Shown: positions 10,416 through 22,028, counted from the stretch's first letter. The stretch: DNA of 30,433 nucleotides from Sperchopsis tessellata (GCA_033557685.1 JAWQRN010000380.1:1-30433), one strand, 5' to 3'. Numbers and translations are program-made. The notes: generated by a model from the sequence alone, not told the origin.

Positions 10416-10535
10416 AATTTCGACATGTTCCCAAATTTTTAGATGGGTATTAGATTTTCGTATTTAATATATTGACTTGGACGGTTTTTTGGAGATTTAA
10501 TTTAATCAAATATCAAAATAGTATAACGTTACTAA

Positions 10536-10726
10536 TTATTACCTAAGAAAATTATTTTATTTGATCAAAAATTTTCTCAGCTTTTTTCCTTGTCGTAATT
10601 CAGGAGTATATATTAACCTGTATGGTCAAATATGTATACTGTCGTTTACATTTTTTTGATATAGAGTTTCGTGTCTACCTACTCATTAATGTCTCTTTTC
10701 ATATTCAAATTTCTCTCTTTTCCCAT

Positions 10727-10764
<38 letters not shown>

Positions 10765-10770
10765 CATACA
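10536..10770. repeat. Spacer with (TC)n(TA)n microsatellite
   Basis: Contains a TC run at about 10727-10745 joined to a TA run at 10745-10763. The microsatellite directly abuts the left end of the pogo-like element. Confidence 0.8.
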
Positions 10771-12600
10771 CAGTGGAAATCGTTTAACGAAACAGATAAC
10801 TCAAAAATATCGCGAAATTATTATTCGTTGTTTATTTGTTTATTTAACGTCGGCCTATTTCCGCTGCTATGGTCAATCATCGATGCCAGAGATAAGGCCT
10901 GGGAAATTTGTCGCATCCAGTGTTACAATTGGGCCCTTTTACGAAATAATTATTTTGTCTAGAGAATTTTAATAAATATGAAACTCATTCTTCAAAACGA
11001 AATGTTGATGACAGATTTCTTGAATGGACTGACAGTATCGGATGGGTACCCATTCACTCCCCTTGTTCAGCATTTTAATAGAAACCCGATAAAGACTTTC
11101 TCTGTAAGTTTCCAGATGACACTTTATTGTACGATGTCTATTTTTAATGCTATTGTTTAGTGTGAGTTTGACAACTTAAGAAACACTTCCAATTACGTTT
11201 GCTAAATCGTTTGTCTAGTGTTGTGATAGTTATTCTTGTTTTTTTTCGAAATTTTATTATTCTAACGAGAAAATTGAAAATAAAGTTTGTAAACAAAATG
11301 CATTTTACCTAAAAGTGAAAATGTAACTTTTAGGAGCTATTGAAGCTAATTTGCAACAGCGACTATGTCAACGATTATAAAAAATCAAACCAGAATTAGA
11401 GAAATGTTTGAGGGCAGTAATTACGAACCAGATTAAAAATGGGCCCCTTTTAATGGAAAAGATGTATATGTTTGCGGTGCAAATGGGGATTCAATTTTGT
11501 TCCTATCCTGGTTGGCTCGAACGATTTAAGAAGAGGCAGGCATTTGATTTTAAAAGGGTATACGGAGAATCGCGGCAAGTAGCAAGTGACATCAAATTGG
11601 ATAAATTCTATATTGCCTACCATACTTAAAGACTATAGTTCTATAGCATTTTAATGCTGAAGAAACTGGACTGTTTTCCATTGCTTCGCATATAAGCATT
11701 CAAAGGCGATAATTGTTCTGGTGGCAAGACATCCAAAGAGAAAATTACAGTAATGGTAGCGTGTAATTTTGATGGCTCTGAAAAATTACCACTTTTTGTG
11801 ATAGGAAAAAGCGAATAACCGAGATGTTTCAAAAATATTTAAAAAAATTGCCTGTAGAATACGCAGCAAATAAAAAGGCATGGAGGACATCTGTAATTTT
11901 TATAGAGTGGCTGATAACAATAGATAAAGAAAATTTATAAAAAAAATGTAGAACTGCACTGATAGTCGATAACTGCCCTACTCATCCTGCCGTCCCTAAT
12001 CTGCAGGCTATCCTACCAAGGCACAATACAAAATTTAAAGTTTTTTTACAGAAAATTGTAACTTCGGAAGTATTTAGCTGCTGTAAAAACTAAGGAACAA
12101 TTTCGCATTGATCTTTTAGATGCGTTACATTTGTTAAGTTCTGCATGGAATTTGGTTAGCTCGAAAACCATTGACAATTGTTTTCGCCATGCAGGTTTTT
12201 ACAGATGCTATTTCATCCGAGTCCGAACCTTCTGTTGAAATGGCAATGCACCCAACACTAAGTAAATTGTTTACCCGTGTGTCCTCATTACTTAACTTGG
12301 ACATTGATGTTAATGACTATATTGAAGTGAACAATAACCTAAATATCGCAGAATTTATGAATGATGGTGACATAGTGAATCTTGTGAGGCCTACTGAATC
12401 TGAAGGTGATGATAGTGACGATGAAATTGACAAAGTTTTAGGGGTTCCTACCGCTGCGGATAGCGCAAAAATGTGTGCGTAATTATTTGGATGTAAATTT
12501 AGAAGACGAAGTGTCCGGCATAATGGATAACTTGGAACAGTTTATAGAGTTCCAAATTATATCGAATAGTGTTAATAGTAAATAACTGATTTTTTTAAGA
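10771..12600 (+). mobile_element. Pogo/Tigger-family DNA transposon relic
   Basis: The left border at 10771 reads CAGTGGAAATCGTTTAACGA, resembling the CAGTGGAACCTCG-type terminal repeat of Tigger elements. A broken transposase follows from about 11330 to 12590. I did not find the matching right terminal repeat, so the 3' border is set at the end of recognisable coding sequence. The 10800-11300 stretch is leader without identifiable motifs. The element is dead. Confidence 0.7.
11330..12590 (+). pseudogene. Pogo/Tigger (CENP-B-like) transposase pseudogene
   Basis: A CENP-B-type DNA-binding segment lies at 11437-11580: GPLLMEKMYMFAVQMGI, then PGWLERFKKRQAFDFKRVYG. The DDE region follows in several frames. 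NAEETGLF at about 11652 has glutamate where the family has the first catalytic aspartate (NADETGLF). VEYAANKKAWRTSVIFIEWL lies at about 11853-11912, and ALIVDNCPTHPAVPNLQAI at 11957-12013 keeps the second aspartate. The third acidic residue's block is deleted or unreadable. The C-terminal part at about 12110-12590 includes HLLSSAWNLVSSKTIDN, an acidic stretch (ESEGDDSDDEIDKVLG) and YLDVNLEDEVSGIMDNLEQF. There are frameshifts near 11620, 11690, 11820 and 12050. Role when intact: cut-and-paste transposition at TA sites. Confidence 0.8.
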
Positions 12601-13605
12601 AAATTAGAAGTAAGGGACAATTTACTTTCTAAAAAATACAGGTTTTAACTAACAATAAGATGTAGAGTTCGATAAATAAGCTTTATTTGTTCCATAATCT
12701 GCGTTTCTACAAGATTAGTTGTCATCTAAAACCAAAATATAAGTTAAGTTTATATCAGTATAACAAGGAGTTTATATTTACATACCAGAAACTTAAAACT
12801 GTAAAACCAACCATGGATAGTGATTATGAAGGAGAGCCAGAAGCACATTCAACACGTGTAACATACTACAATTTACATTGCGAGGTCTCATAAGCAATGA
12901 TAAATACATTGGAGCACAGCTCATAAATTAAATTGTTAATAAAGCAAAAAACACAAAAATGTTCTTAACAAAGAAAACACTAAGTAAAACAGGGTTGATG
13001 GCCCCATACATTGAGAAAGTTTAAAGATAAACCAACTTGCGATGGTTCTACAAAACGCTTCACTAGTGTAACGCAAATAGAGCGTACAACAGGCAAGAAT
13101 AAATCGGAAACACTAAACAGGCCTCTCATGCGGCCGGAAATATCTTTGTTAGGGGTACTTTTAGGTTAACCATCCATGTGACATATTAAGCTAGAAATAC
13201 TGAAGATTGCATATAAAGTGAACCATAGAACTAGTTTTATATTAGGAACTATATGGTCTCAAACTAAAAAGAGAATATGAAAACACAACTACAAAAGGCA
13301 ACCTCAGTTGTGTAAAACGTGTTAAGGGAATGAAAAAAATAATTCTACATGTGTACATGTATCTCACTTCCGATCAAAAACCCGTTATCGCAAGGAACAC
13401 TATATATGGCAGACAGACAAGAGACACCAAGAAAAACCTGGCCAGGCTTAGCAAAACGGAGTTAGTATAACCGAAAATCAAGCAAATTAGGACCAAGTAG
13501 GACAATTTATTTAAGTCAGTGGTCACCATATAGAACCATTTAGAAAAGTCAGCAATGCTAAAAGAAAAGAGAGAGAAAACCAGAAATGCATCCTTACAGA
13601 AATCA

Positions 13606-13659
<54 letters not shown>

Positions 13660-14462
13660 ACGACAGGGATAATCCTTCATTAGAAAAATAAAGGAAGGAT
13701 CTTTCCATTACAAAAGAGATACTGACATATCAGTTAGAATATTAGAAAGACAAGCAAATAAGAAACTGAGTTAAGTAAAAACATTATTTAGCTCACAAAA
13801 GTTGATTTCCATCTTACTCCAAGAGTACACCGATGTATGTATCAATACACAGAACAAAACAACATACGAAATCTGTCTAGAGAAGAGAAAGAAATGACTG
13901 GAAGCTATTGGATTAGTGGATTTCTATGAAAGGAGCTCACAAATTAGACCCATAGAGGCCCAAAACCTAAATCCTGAGAGAATACAGAAATTAAATTGTA
14001 CGGGGATATTTTGATAATAACATACATATTTAAATTTTATTATCCTGTTTTTGAGGGCTAAAGGTAGATAGCTTGTATGGTATTTTTTATGTATTTTTGG
14101 CTGAGAGTATGATGTGATTGTTATTTTATGGTGTTGGTTTATATATATTATTTTGTTTATATGGAGGTAATCCCTATGTTGTGTGTTATGCTGTTATTTG
14201 TTTTGAGTTGATATATTTAAATCTGATTGATATCTCTTAATTTAAAGGTTTTATTAAAAGTTTATTTTTTATATTATTTTGTGGTATATAGTATTTAGAC
14301 TGTCTATGGCTAGTGTTGTCATTTATAGTTATATGGCTGTATTTTGAATCGATATCATTTATGTTATCGCTTTGTCAATAAGTTCATATTCAAAATGTTT
14401 GTGTTTTCTAACATGGAAATACTATTACAAATCTTGGATAACGCAATGCAGATTACATCACA
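12600..14462. other. Unassigned region with (AT)n microsatellite and a strand-composition switch
   Basis: No gene recognised. A roughly 49-base AT microsatellite lies at 13609-13657. From about 12900 to 14000 the plus strand is A-rich; from about 14030 to 14400 it becomes strongly G/T-rich. The G/T-rich part shares short blocks with 29750-30170 (TATAGTTATATGGCTG at both 14325 and 30019, and a GGTAATCCCTATGTTGTGTG-like block), so both may be ends or untranslated parts of one element family. Confidence 0.4.
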
Positions 14463-14638
14463 GACAAGCGTGAAATTCCAGAAATAAACACCAACTGTCG
14501 ATCAATTATTTAAACATATTTTTTTTTGTCTACCTGTTTCGAGGCAAAGACAATAAAACAAAGGACAAATGCTGAAGAAAATTTGTAATTAAATAATTTA
14601 TAGACAGTTGGTGCTTCTTACTGGAATTTCACCCTTGT
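14463..14638. mobile_element. Small foldback MITE-like element, 176 bp
   Basis: Ends are inverted repeats of about 52 bases: ACAAGCGTGAAATTCCAG then CACCAACTGTC and AATTATTTAA on the left, mirrored on the right with few differences. The centre on the minus strand contains CCTCGAAACAGGTAGAC, a CGAAAC word like those in Penelope-like tails, but without a CUGAUGA core. No clear target duplication was identified. Confidence 0.65.
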
Positions 14639-14752
14639 ATGAGTAATATAGAACACCCCTACTCCTCAACAAAATATTCGCCGGAATACATCGCTATTTC
14701 ACTCACTTTAATGTAAAGGTTTTTTTTTGAGAAAATACGGAAATTGTGAGAA

Positions 14753-15855
14753 TTATGTATGGAGCAACACATCTGATAAATGCCCTCTTTTTCTTTGCTG
14801 GCACATTTGCGTTCTTTTGACGAAATTTTCAAACACGGTTTGACATAACTGTGGCTGGATTTCAGTGATACAGAGTCTTATCTCTTCATTCAAGGCTTGA
14901 GTGGTCGTGGGCTTGTTCACATAAACTTTTGACTTAAAGAACCCCCAGAGAAAGAAGTCTAAAGTCGTTAAATCGTACGATCTAGGCGGCCAATTCTGAT
15001 CGCCCAAAAGGGAGATTACACGAACATGGAAAGTCTCTGGCAATAATAGCATTGTTTTACGTGATGTGTGGTAAGTGGCACCGTCCTGATGGAACCACAT
15101 ATCTTCGAGATCCATATCATCCGTTTGAGGCACAAAAAACTGGGTTATCATGACCCGATACAGTTCGCCATTGACTGTTTGTGCATTTACGGCAGCGTCT
15201 TCGATAAAAATGGACCAATGATGCCTCCAGCCCAAAATCCACACCAAACAGTAATACGTTTGGAATGCATTTCCTTCTCGTGAAACACATGTGGGTTTTC
15301 GTAACTCCAAATACGGTCATTTTACCTGTTTAACATGAAAATGGGCCTCATCGCTGAAGATGATTTTGTTTGAAAACTTACCATTCACTTGTTGTTGTTC
15401 AATGAACCAACTGACGAACTATCTTCGCTGTGTATGGTATGTAGGCTTGAGTTGATGAATCAGTTGAATTTTGTAGGCATCAAGACTCGAGTCTTTCGTG
15501 AGAATACGCTGCATAGTGCTTCTTGAAATATTCAATTCTTGAGCACGATGCCGAATTCATGATCCCGGACTCTCGGATACATTCTGGCAAACAGCCGTGG
15601 TTTTCTGCTGAACGACCTGGACGTACACATGTCGATGGTATGTCATCAGTATTCGACCCAGCCTCCTCGAATTTTTTTATTATTGTCTTTTACAGTTGAC
15701 GCACTTTGAATATTTTGATTACCAAAAATTGGACGCAATTTGCGAATCGTGACAGTCAAACTTTTACCATTTTTGAAACAATGTTTAACAAAAATAATGC
15801 GTTGTTGCGTCGAATAGCCATCCATTTTCAATAATGGCGTACTGTCTACCATCAA
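14753..15855 (-). pseudogene. DD41D-group Tc1/mariner transposase (rosa-like), nearly full length but broken
   Basis: Starts near 15824 on the minus strand with MDGYSTQQRIIFVKHCF, matching the helix-turn-helix start of this family. A broken stretch (15650-15310) follows; it includes LKPTYHTQRR near 15440 and IIFSDEAHF near 15358, which holds the first catalytic aspartate. From 15310 one open frame of 185 codons runs to 14753. It contains FEDAAVNAQ-like IEDAAVNAQTVNGELYR, then MWFHQDGATYHTS with the second aspartate, NWPPRSYDLTTLDFFLWGFF with the third, and the C-terminal QPQLCQTVFENFVKR. I count 41 residues between the second and third aspartates, hence DD41D rather than the DD34D of the mariner at 5340. 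All three acidic residues survive. Terminal repeats were not identified. Confidence 0.85.
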
Positions 15856-15859
15856 ACTA

Positions 15860-17464
15860 TCATAATGGTTTAACTGTCAAAGGCAACAGAAAAATTGGCG
15901 CAAAATTTAATTTTTTCGGTCTTGTGTGGACATTTCCTGTATTTTCTTGCTGCATATTAAACTAAATATTTTTATACCATTACAGGAATAACTTCCGATA
16001 TTCCAAAGCTATCCTTTCTGTTATTCCAGATTAAGTAATCATTGTTTATTAAAACAGAAATAAATTTACTTTACTTTTTACTGACTTCCGCAAGCATATC
16101 AACCTACATGTTCAGGGGATTATGATTATGACACATAGTATCATTCTTTAGATAAACATATTTTGTGTGTACCTTCACTGAAAATATCTCGCTCTAGCAA
16201 AAAAATAAAAAATGAGCGATAGAAACTTCATATTTATCGGCCGTCAAAGATCAAGATCAAATTTTTAAATTACAATATCTAGTTGATATATTATTAATGT
16301 TAATTATAATGGCTTCGATTTAATTTTTTTAACCACTAATGAAAGCCCGTCAAATTTTGATGAACCACAAAGCATTTAAATTACAATATTACAATACGTG
16401 TAGGAATTTGTATATCAATTAAATATCGGTAATAATTCTGTGTTCTATTAAATGTTTTTATCATGTTATACTAGGATAATCTATTTTCATCGGTTAGGAC
16501 TTACTGACGTGTTAGTTTATTAGGCCCGTAATGAAATAAAGAACACGATTCCTCGCCATCAAGTATTACTATATTGGATAGAGGAAAATAAATTATTACC
16601 GTGAGATCGTCTGAAGGATCGCGAGTAAAATAAAATATCTAAAACACCGGAAAAACCTCACGCTGAAGATTTCAAGAGGGGATAATTACCAGTGTTGTCA
16701 AAAAAGGTTCATAATGACCCTCGGTACAGGTGGGCAGGTGTGGTTAATCCAATGAGTCAACTACGTTAGGTCCGCTATCAGTTCAAACATAGAACTTTAT
16801 ATTAAATCCAACTTGGTTGGCATGCATGCAATCATCACCTGGTTATTAGGATATGACTATACAAATAATAATAGTATAATAAGATATGATACGAGGGAAT
16901 GATTCACTTCTAAACAGCAAATTGCCAGCTTATCTCTCTTCAAGGTAATATACAGGACGAACTTATATGCTTTAGAAGCCCGTATGCTATTACCATCTAG
17001 CATGGATTCCCTAGGGACACGAGAAATGGCGGACCGGGTGGGTGGTTTCTATGTTACTCAAAGTTCTGTTCCCTACTATTGTGTTAAAAAACTAACTGGA
17101 GAGACTGGACATCAGTTGTACGACCTCAAGCAATGGCAATAGGACGGACTCGCTGACGCTTATTAGTGAAGTACAACTGGATCCTGATTGGATTAGGACT
17201 TGATAATTATTGAATAAATAAAGCACAAAGAGACGCACTGCTACATTGGCCATACGTGGATATTTATCATATAAGACAGACTACGGTACTATGGGGAAAC
17301 CCACAACCAAGATAAAACCTAAAAATAACTTGAGTGCCATAGGATCACTACTAACCAGATATATAAAAAACGGTTAGTACATGACCTCATGTTAACATAC
17401 TTCCTCAGCCATTCCAAAGTTCAAATTATATATATAGAGCTGAAATCCAATTCACTTTAGAATA
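15860..17464. other. No recognisable gene
   Basis: AT-rich to about 16500; 16500-17300 has higher GC and more varied codons but no block I could match in six frames. It may be a relic too decayed to classify. Confidence 0.4.
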
Positions 17465-17465
17465 C

Positions 17466-17615
17466 TTTTTGAGTACATCTGGTATACGTTCATAAATCAA
17501 AGTATAATTAAGTTAATCCTATTTAGCGTCAGAAGGAAAGAATATTCTCTCCATGAGATGATATAATTTTTGAGTACACCCGGTATGCGTGCATATCCAA
17601 AATTGTAATTGTTTA
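17466..17615. repeat. Pair of ~49-bp direct repeats
   Basis: TTTTTGAGTACATCTGGTAT at 17466 recurs as TTTTTGAGTACACCCGGTAT at 17567. Similarity continues for about 30 further bases in each copy (CATA...AAA.T.TAATT). The 101-base offset suggests a diverged tandem dimer or two ends of a small element. Confidence 0.55.
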
Positions 17616-19984
17616 AATCCCTGGGATACTTATTGAAACAAATAAACGGTTGCGACGGAGTTATGGTCTTCTTTTTCCTTTATATAAAAAATATGTTCAA
17701 TAAACCAATTACTATATCTCCGGGAATACCGCTTCAAAGTAATAGTCATTAATGAGATATCTTTAAAAGGAATGTGGAATAACATTTACAAAATGTTAAT
17801 TAAATCAAAACTAATAACATAATAAAATAACGACAATAACAATAATAATTAAATCACAACTTAAAATTCTAAACATTAAAACAAAAGAATACGAACACCA
17901 AAGTTACATCAATTGACACCTTGTTAGAATATTTCACAAAGAACATTTATAATAACACTTTCTAACATTTAGATCAGTTTCTACATATATAAAACAATAA
18001 AACGAGAAACTATTTCTACCGTCCACTATAAAATATAAATATAGCATGCTCATGCTCAAATGTAACAACTAAACCTCAGGAAATATGAATTTTAACTGAC
18101 TTTGTATGTTGAGTAAACTATTAATTCATAACCAGACATTAGAAATAAATAAATATTATTAAGTTCGCTTATTGATCCAGGGAGGCCATAACTCACAATT
18201 ATTTACCACCGATAATTATATTACGTTAAAATCACTTTTAACAAAGGTCACGTAAATCACTTACTAGATTTTTGTATTGCATATATTTGCAAACAAAGTA
18301 CACCATACTGTACAGAAGGTCTATTATCGAAATACGTTCCGCATTATTTGGTAAACACTCGACTTCTGACCCGATCTCTGTATATCATCTTAAAATCAGT
18401 CCCTCGATATGTATTTATTAGAAATACGAATAATATTTCCGTCTTACTTTATGTTCATAATAGACGTCAGTCTATCAAATCCAGCACCAAATTCTCTCCG
18501 TACTAATTAGAGCATTCGGGCGACTAACAACTCTTACAACTTAAGTTATGGGAGTATTCATCCCAAAACATAACATGTGTTATACTTTTTGACAATATAT
18601 TGTTATTTAAATTAACTCGTAGTAAGGCTTGTTCATAACTCCCGAATTAATTTCAATTATTATTTAAATAAGTAGACAATATTAAATATATATTAATGAA
18701 ATAATCGATTATGTCACAGTACTTAGTATTTTTTTATTTCGAATGAAATAAGAAACCTAGTTATTATTAAACTGTTTAACGGAAGTTACCTTTTTTAAGT
18801 TTAATTTCAAGTATATTTGCAGAAAAATCACTTGCTATAATCAAAATGACTTGAGAAACAAATTATACATATATGATGTTAACTTTATTATTACTATAAA
18901 ACAACAATACTGCGTGTCGAAAAGTAGATGGACGTGACACATCCAATGTAATGCAGCCGTATTCATATTTGCTAGAGCCAATTTTAAAAGTTAATCCCTT
19001 GTTATCTCTCAGCCCTCAAAATTGGGTGGTAGCCGCGGAAGAATACTAAGAATCTAATATAAAAACTGATATGTATGTATCTACCCTACCACCAGCACTA
19101 CGTGCGATTGTGAAGTTTCCATATTTGTATAATTTACATGTAAAACCAACCCTTGAAAAGCGCTGTTTTAAGAAGTAAAGTTTTCGAAAAACAAACAAGC
19201 TTTTAACAGCATAAGTTCTCTAGAGAAACACCTCAATTAATCTAGATTATATTTAAATCTGTGGTTTACTTTGTAACTCTGAAGAAGGTTCATGGAGCGT
19301 AGAAAAGTTGAAATAGTAGCGAAGAGAGCAACTTTAGTAGTTAACAAATAAAAGTATTCAATGAAGATGTAATGAAACATTTAAAATTCATTTACCTAAC
19401 TGATATCGCTATAATAATAAATTAAACTAAAATTATACTACATGTTGAATTAGAAGAAATTATATATAAATATTTGTAATCAATAAAATTACTAAGTATT
19501 TGTTTTTATAGCATAGCAAACAAGGGATGATTTGTGTTGCATTTATATTGTTTCTCAAATATAAGCAAATGCTCCAAACCTACCAAGTGTTGCGTGTAAT
19601 CCCAAAACACTTTAGAAACATAACACTTAAACTATTAGTTCTAAGTATAACTCATTTCCAAAATGCCCTTTCAGCACCCATTCACAGCTCATTTTTTACG
19701 CATCATTTTTTAATCATTTCTGCTAATTCAAAATAGGAACACGTCCTTCAAAAATGTGATTCTTACTGGAAAACAGATTTTTTTTTCACTTTCCATCGTG
19801 TTGTTCACTTTATTGTATGAAATTCTCAAGCATCTACAGTAATGAATACAACAGTGACATATAATTACAACTTAATAGTATCAACTTAATGGTAACAACA
19901 GGTGGCAGTGAAATATTAAACAAGACTATGTAATACTGCAAAATGAATGCTTTCGAGACAAACACAAATTATTAGAGGGTAAAT
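17616..19984. other. AT-rich spacer, no recognisable gene
   Basis: Very AT-rich, with stop-dense frames on both strands and no transposon borders I can support. The small block at 19279-19325 (CTGAAGAAGG followed by GAAAAGTTGAAA) faintly resembles Penelope-like tail motifs but is too short to call. Confidence 0.5.
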
Positions 19985-20140
19985 TATAGACATCCGGATA
20001 GCAATTTCGGCCTTTTTAAGTACTATGAAGTCCCAATTAGATATAAATACTGTGTATATTTTCCGTCATAGAGAGCAAGTTACTGGTACTTCCACTGATG
20101 AGGCAAGCTAATTCCGAAATAGCTATCTAAAATCACACAC
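19985..20140. mobile_element. Short inverted element with a second hammerhead-like motif
   Basis: The left end (about 19988-20011) contains ATCCGGATAGCAATTTCGG and the right end, reverse-complemented, reads AGATAGCTATTTCGGAATTA. This gives inverted tails about 150 bases apart, the same outward-facing layout as the elements at 10033, 23385 and 26780. The right tail carries CTGATGA at 20095-20101 and GAAA at 20116-20119. No clear target-site duplication was found. Confidence 0.45.
20089..20133 (+). ncRNA. Hammerhead-like motif, core intact but stems degraded
   Basis: CUGAUGA at 20095-20101, two G-C pairs at the base of stem II (GG with CC), GAA at 20116-20118, and a short self-complementary stem III (AUA with UAU, loop GC) ending in an AUC cleavage triplet with C at 20127. 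The rest of stem II and the whole of stem I do not pair well, so activity is unlikely. The architecture matches the motif at 10179-10223, supporting a shared Penelope-like origin. Confidence 0.4.
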
Positions 20141-20670
20141 GAAATATTCACAAAATATTAAAACACCTAAATTAATATCAATTCTGATATAATCAAATGT
20201 ATAATAAATTCGACTAATATTCCAAGTTCCAATTTAATACCCATATAAATAAAAAAGCTATTTTGGCGTACCTATATGGCACCTGTGTTGGGGTTATTAA
20301 AACATAATTCAACTTGGGTACGTCCTCAATAAAAAGTATCAGTAACAGCGATAAAAATATTTCGAGGTAAGTAAGAAATTTTAAAAATTTCCATTTCTAA
20401 AGAATCCTGTTAAGGTCAGTATTGGTCAGCATTTAAATTTAGGTATCTCACTTGGGTATTTTTTAAATGCTACTGTCCTTTATTACTGATATTGTTTACT
20501 TAAAAAAAGAGTAATTCAGCCCATTTTTATTTCTATTGTGTTGTTTCATCAATTACGTGCAATGGTAGTCTGACTGATACAGTTGATTATATCCAACTCA
20601 TTTAATAATAAACATACTTAGTTTTTGCGAAATCCAGTATCGCATCTAACCTATGTCATTTATTTTTCAG
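20141..20670. other. Intron sequence upstream of the MCTP exon
   Basis: AT-rich. Ends in the polypyrimidine tract and acceptor TTATTTTTCAG at 20660-20670. No preceding MCTP exon is visible here. Confidence 0.6.
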
Positions 20671-20835
20671 GATGACTTCATGGGATCAGCATCTTTAGAT
20701 CTGACAGCTATAGAACTGGGAAAGAGCGTTGAATTGACTTTGGCACTTCAAGATCCTGCTAGGCCTGCATCGTCCTTAGGAGAAATTCAGATGTCTGTCA
20801 CTTTATATCCAAAGACACAAGAGGACAAAGACATA
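20671..20835 (+). CDS. Mctp: MCTP-like C2-domain exon (single internal exon)
   Basis: This is the only host coding sequence supported in the window. The 165-base exon is flanked by a good acceptor (TTATTTTTCAG) and donor (GTAAGA at 20836), and is a whole 55 codons in phase 0 at both ends. The product begins DDFMGSASLDLTAIEL and ends in SVTLYPKTQEDKDI. This matches the end of a C2 domain of multiple C2 and transmembrane domain proteins: the DDFMG segment carries calcium-loop acidic residues, followed by beta strands and the LYPKTQEDK linker. MCTPs are membrane-anchored C2 proteins of the endoplasmic reticulum, implicated in calcium-dependent membrane function and synaptic homeostasis in flies. 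Reading is open with no lesions. Neighbouring exons are not found within the window, implying introns of many kilobases, or else an isolated exon copy. Assignment rests on motif recognition. Confidence 0.8.
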
Positions 20836-20984
20836 GTAAGATTTATATATTTTATATTCTCTTAGTGTTGGTTTACATTTTCGGTCTTCATCATTAGTAC
20901 CTTCCAATTTATTTTGATCGTAATAATTATGGATTACTTTTTTTAATAAAAAAAAATTGATATTAAAATAGAAGAATTAATAAG

Positions 20985-22028
20985 TTTAACGTTGAAAGGT
21001 CATTCAAACTGCAGTGTTTTATCCTATGTATAACGTTTCAATTTATTTCAAATCTTTTTCATAACAGTCTGAAAACAAACCAGAAAAATACATGCTATTA
21101 TAACATTGAACGTAAATAAAATACATGCAATTTGGTCTGAAATTGGCAAGAGTAGATATCAATCTTAAACTACTTACGGAAGTGTAGTACTATGATAATT
21201 AGTCATCCATCCAAAAGCAGTGGGCCGCATTATTGTTAACATTTAAACAAACATAGACCACAAAATTACAATTTTTTTTTTTTCACATGAATACATTTTT
21301 AGACGAACAAAGTCGATAAATAAGAAGAGTTCAAAGCCGTGTAAACAGATATTGCCTGAGATGTTCGCCAGGGAACGTTTTTTTTTTTAATATACGTAAA
21401 TATACTAGGATAGAATTATTGAAACCAACACCAACACATCTTCTTGATGCTTTTCTCTTTCACCTGTTCTCTTTTTAAGTGAAAATCTATTTTAAATATT
21501 GTTATCTGTATTCATTTAATAGAATTATTGATTTACGTACAATATATTATACGATTTTTACATTGTTTTCATTAATTATGGGGTGACCCAATTGCTTGGT
21601 TTTGATAATTCAATCCTAACATATGCACGTTTATTCAAAAAACTGTTCCCTGGTGATCATCTCAAGCAATTTCTGTTTACACGTCTATGAGTTCTTGTCA
21701 TTTATCAACAGGGTTTTATCGTGTTCGTCTAAAAATGTATTCATATGAAAATAAATGGTAACTTTGTTGTCTATGTTTGTTTAAATGTCATCAATAATGC
21801 GGCCCTTCCTCTGCTCTAGGAAGGATAACTAAATCCCATAGAACTACACTTCCGTAAGTAGTAGATTGATATCTATTCTTGTCGATTTAACACCAAATTG
21901 CTTATATTTTTTTGCGTCCAAGGTAATAATATCACGTATTTTTCTTATTAGATTTCCAGACAGTTATGAAAATGTTTTAAATAAATTGAAACGTCACAGA
22001 TAGGATAAAACTAGTTTCTTTCGTTAAC
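20985..22028. repeat. Large inverted repeat (arms ~440 bp, loop ~167 bp)
   Basis: The arm at 20985-21428 is an imperfect reverse complement of 21596-22028. Matching landmarks include TTTATCCTA(T)...ACGTTTCAATTTATTT near the outer ends, the CAATTTGGT block, CTTACGGAAGTGTAG with CTACACTTCCGTAAG, TTTAAACAAACATAGAC with its complement, and ATGAATACATTTTTAGACGAAC with its complement. Identity by eye is about 75-80% with small indels. No coding potential. It starts only 150 bases after the MCTP exon, so on the plus strand it would lie in that gene's intron and could fold into a long hairpin RNA. I found no flanking target duplication. Confidence 0.85.

Larger units (their letters stand above)
10018..10535. 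mobile_element. Non-autonomous inverted-arm element with 15-bp target-site duplication
   Basis: The element at 10033-10520 is flanked by identical 15-base direct repeats GTATAACGTTACTAA at 10018-10032 and 10521-10535. Inside are two inverted arms, 10073-10242 and 10352-10520, each about 170 bases and roughly 75-80% alike by eye. They surround a 109-base centre with a small palindrome around 10326-10345. A further 40 bases (10033-10072) lie only on the left. Each arm carries a hammerhead-like motif pointing outward, minus on the left and plus on the right. A 15-base duplication suits target-primed reverse transcription better than most DNA transposons. No protein is encoded. Confidence 0.75.
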
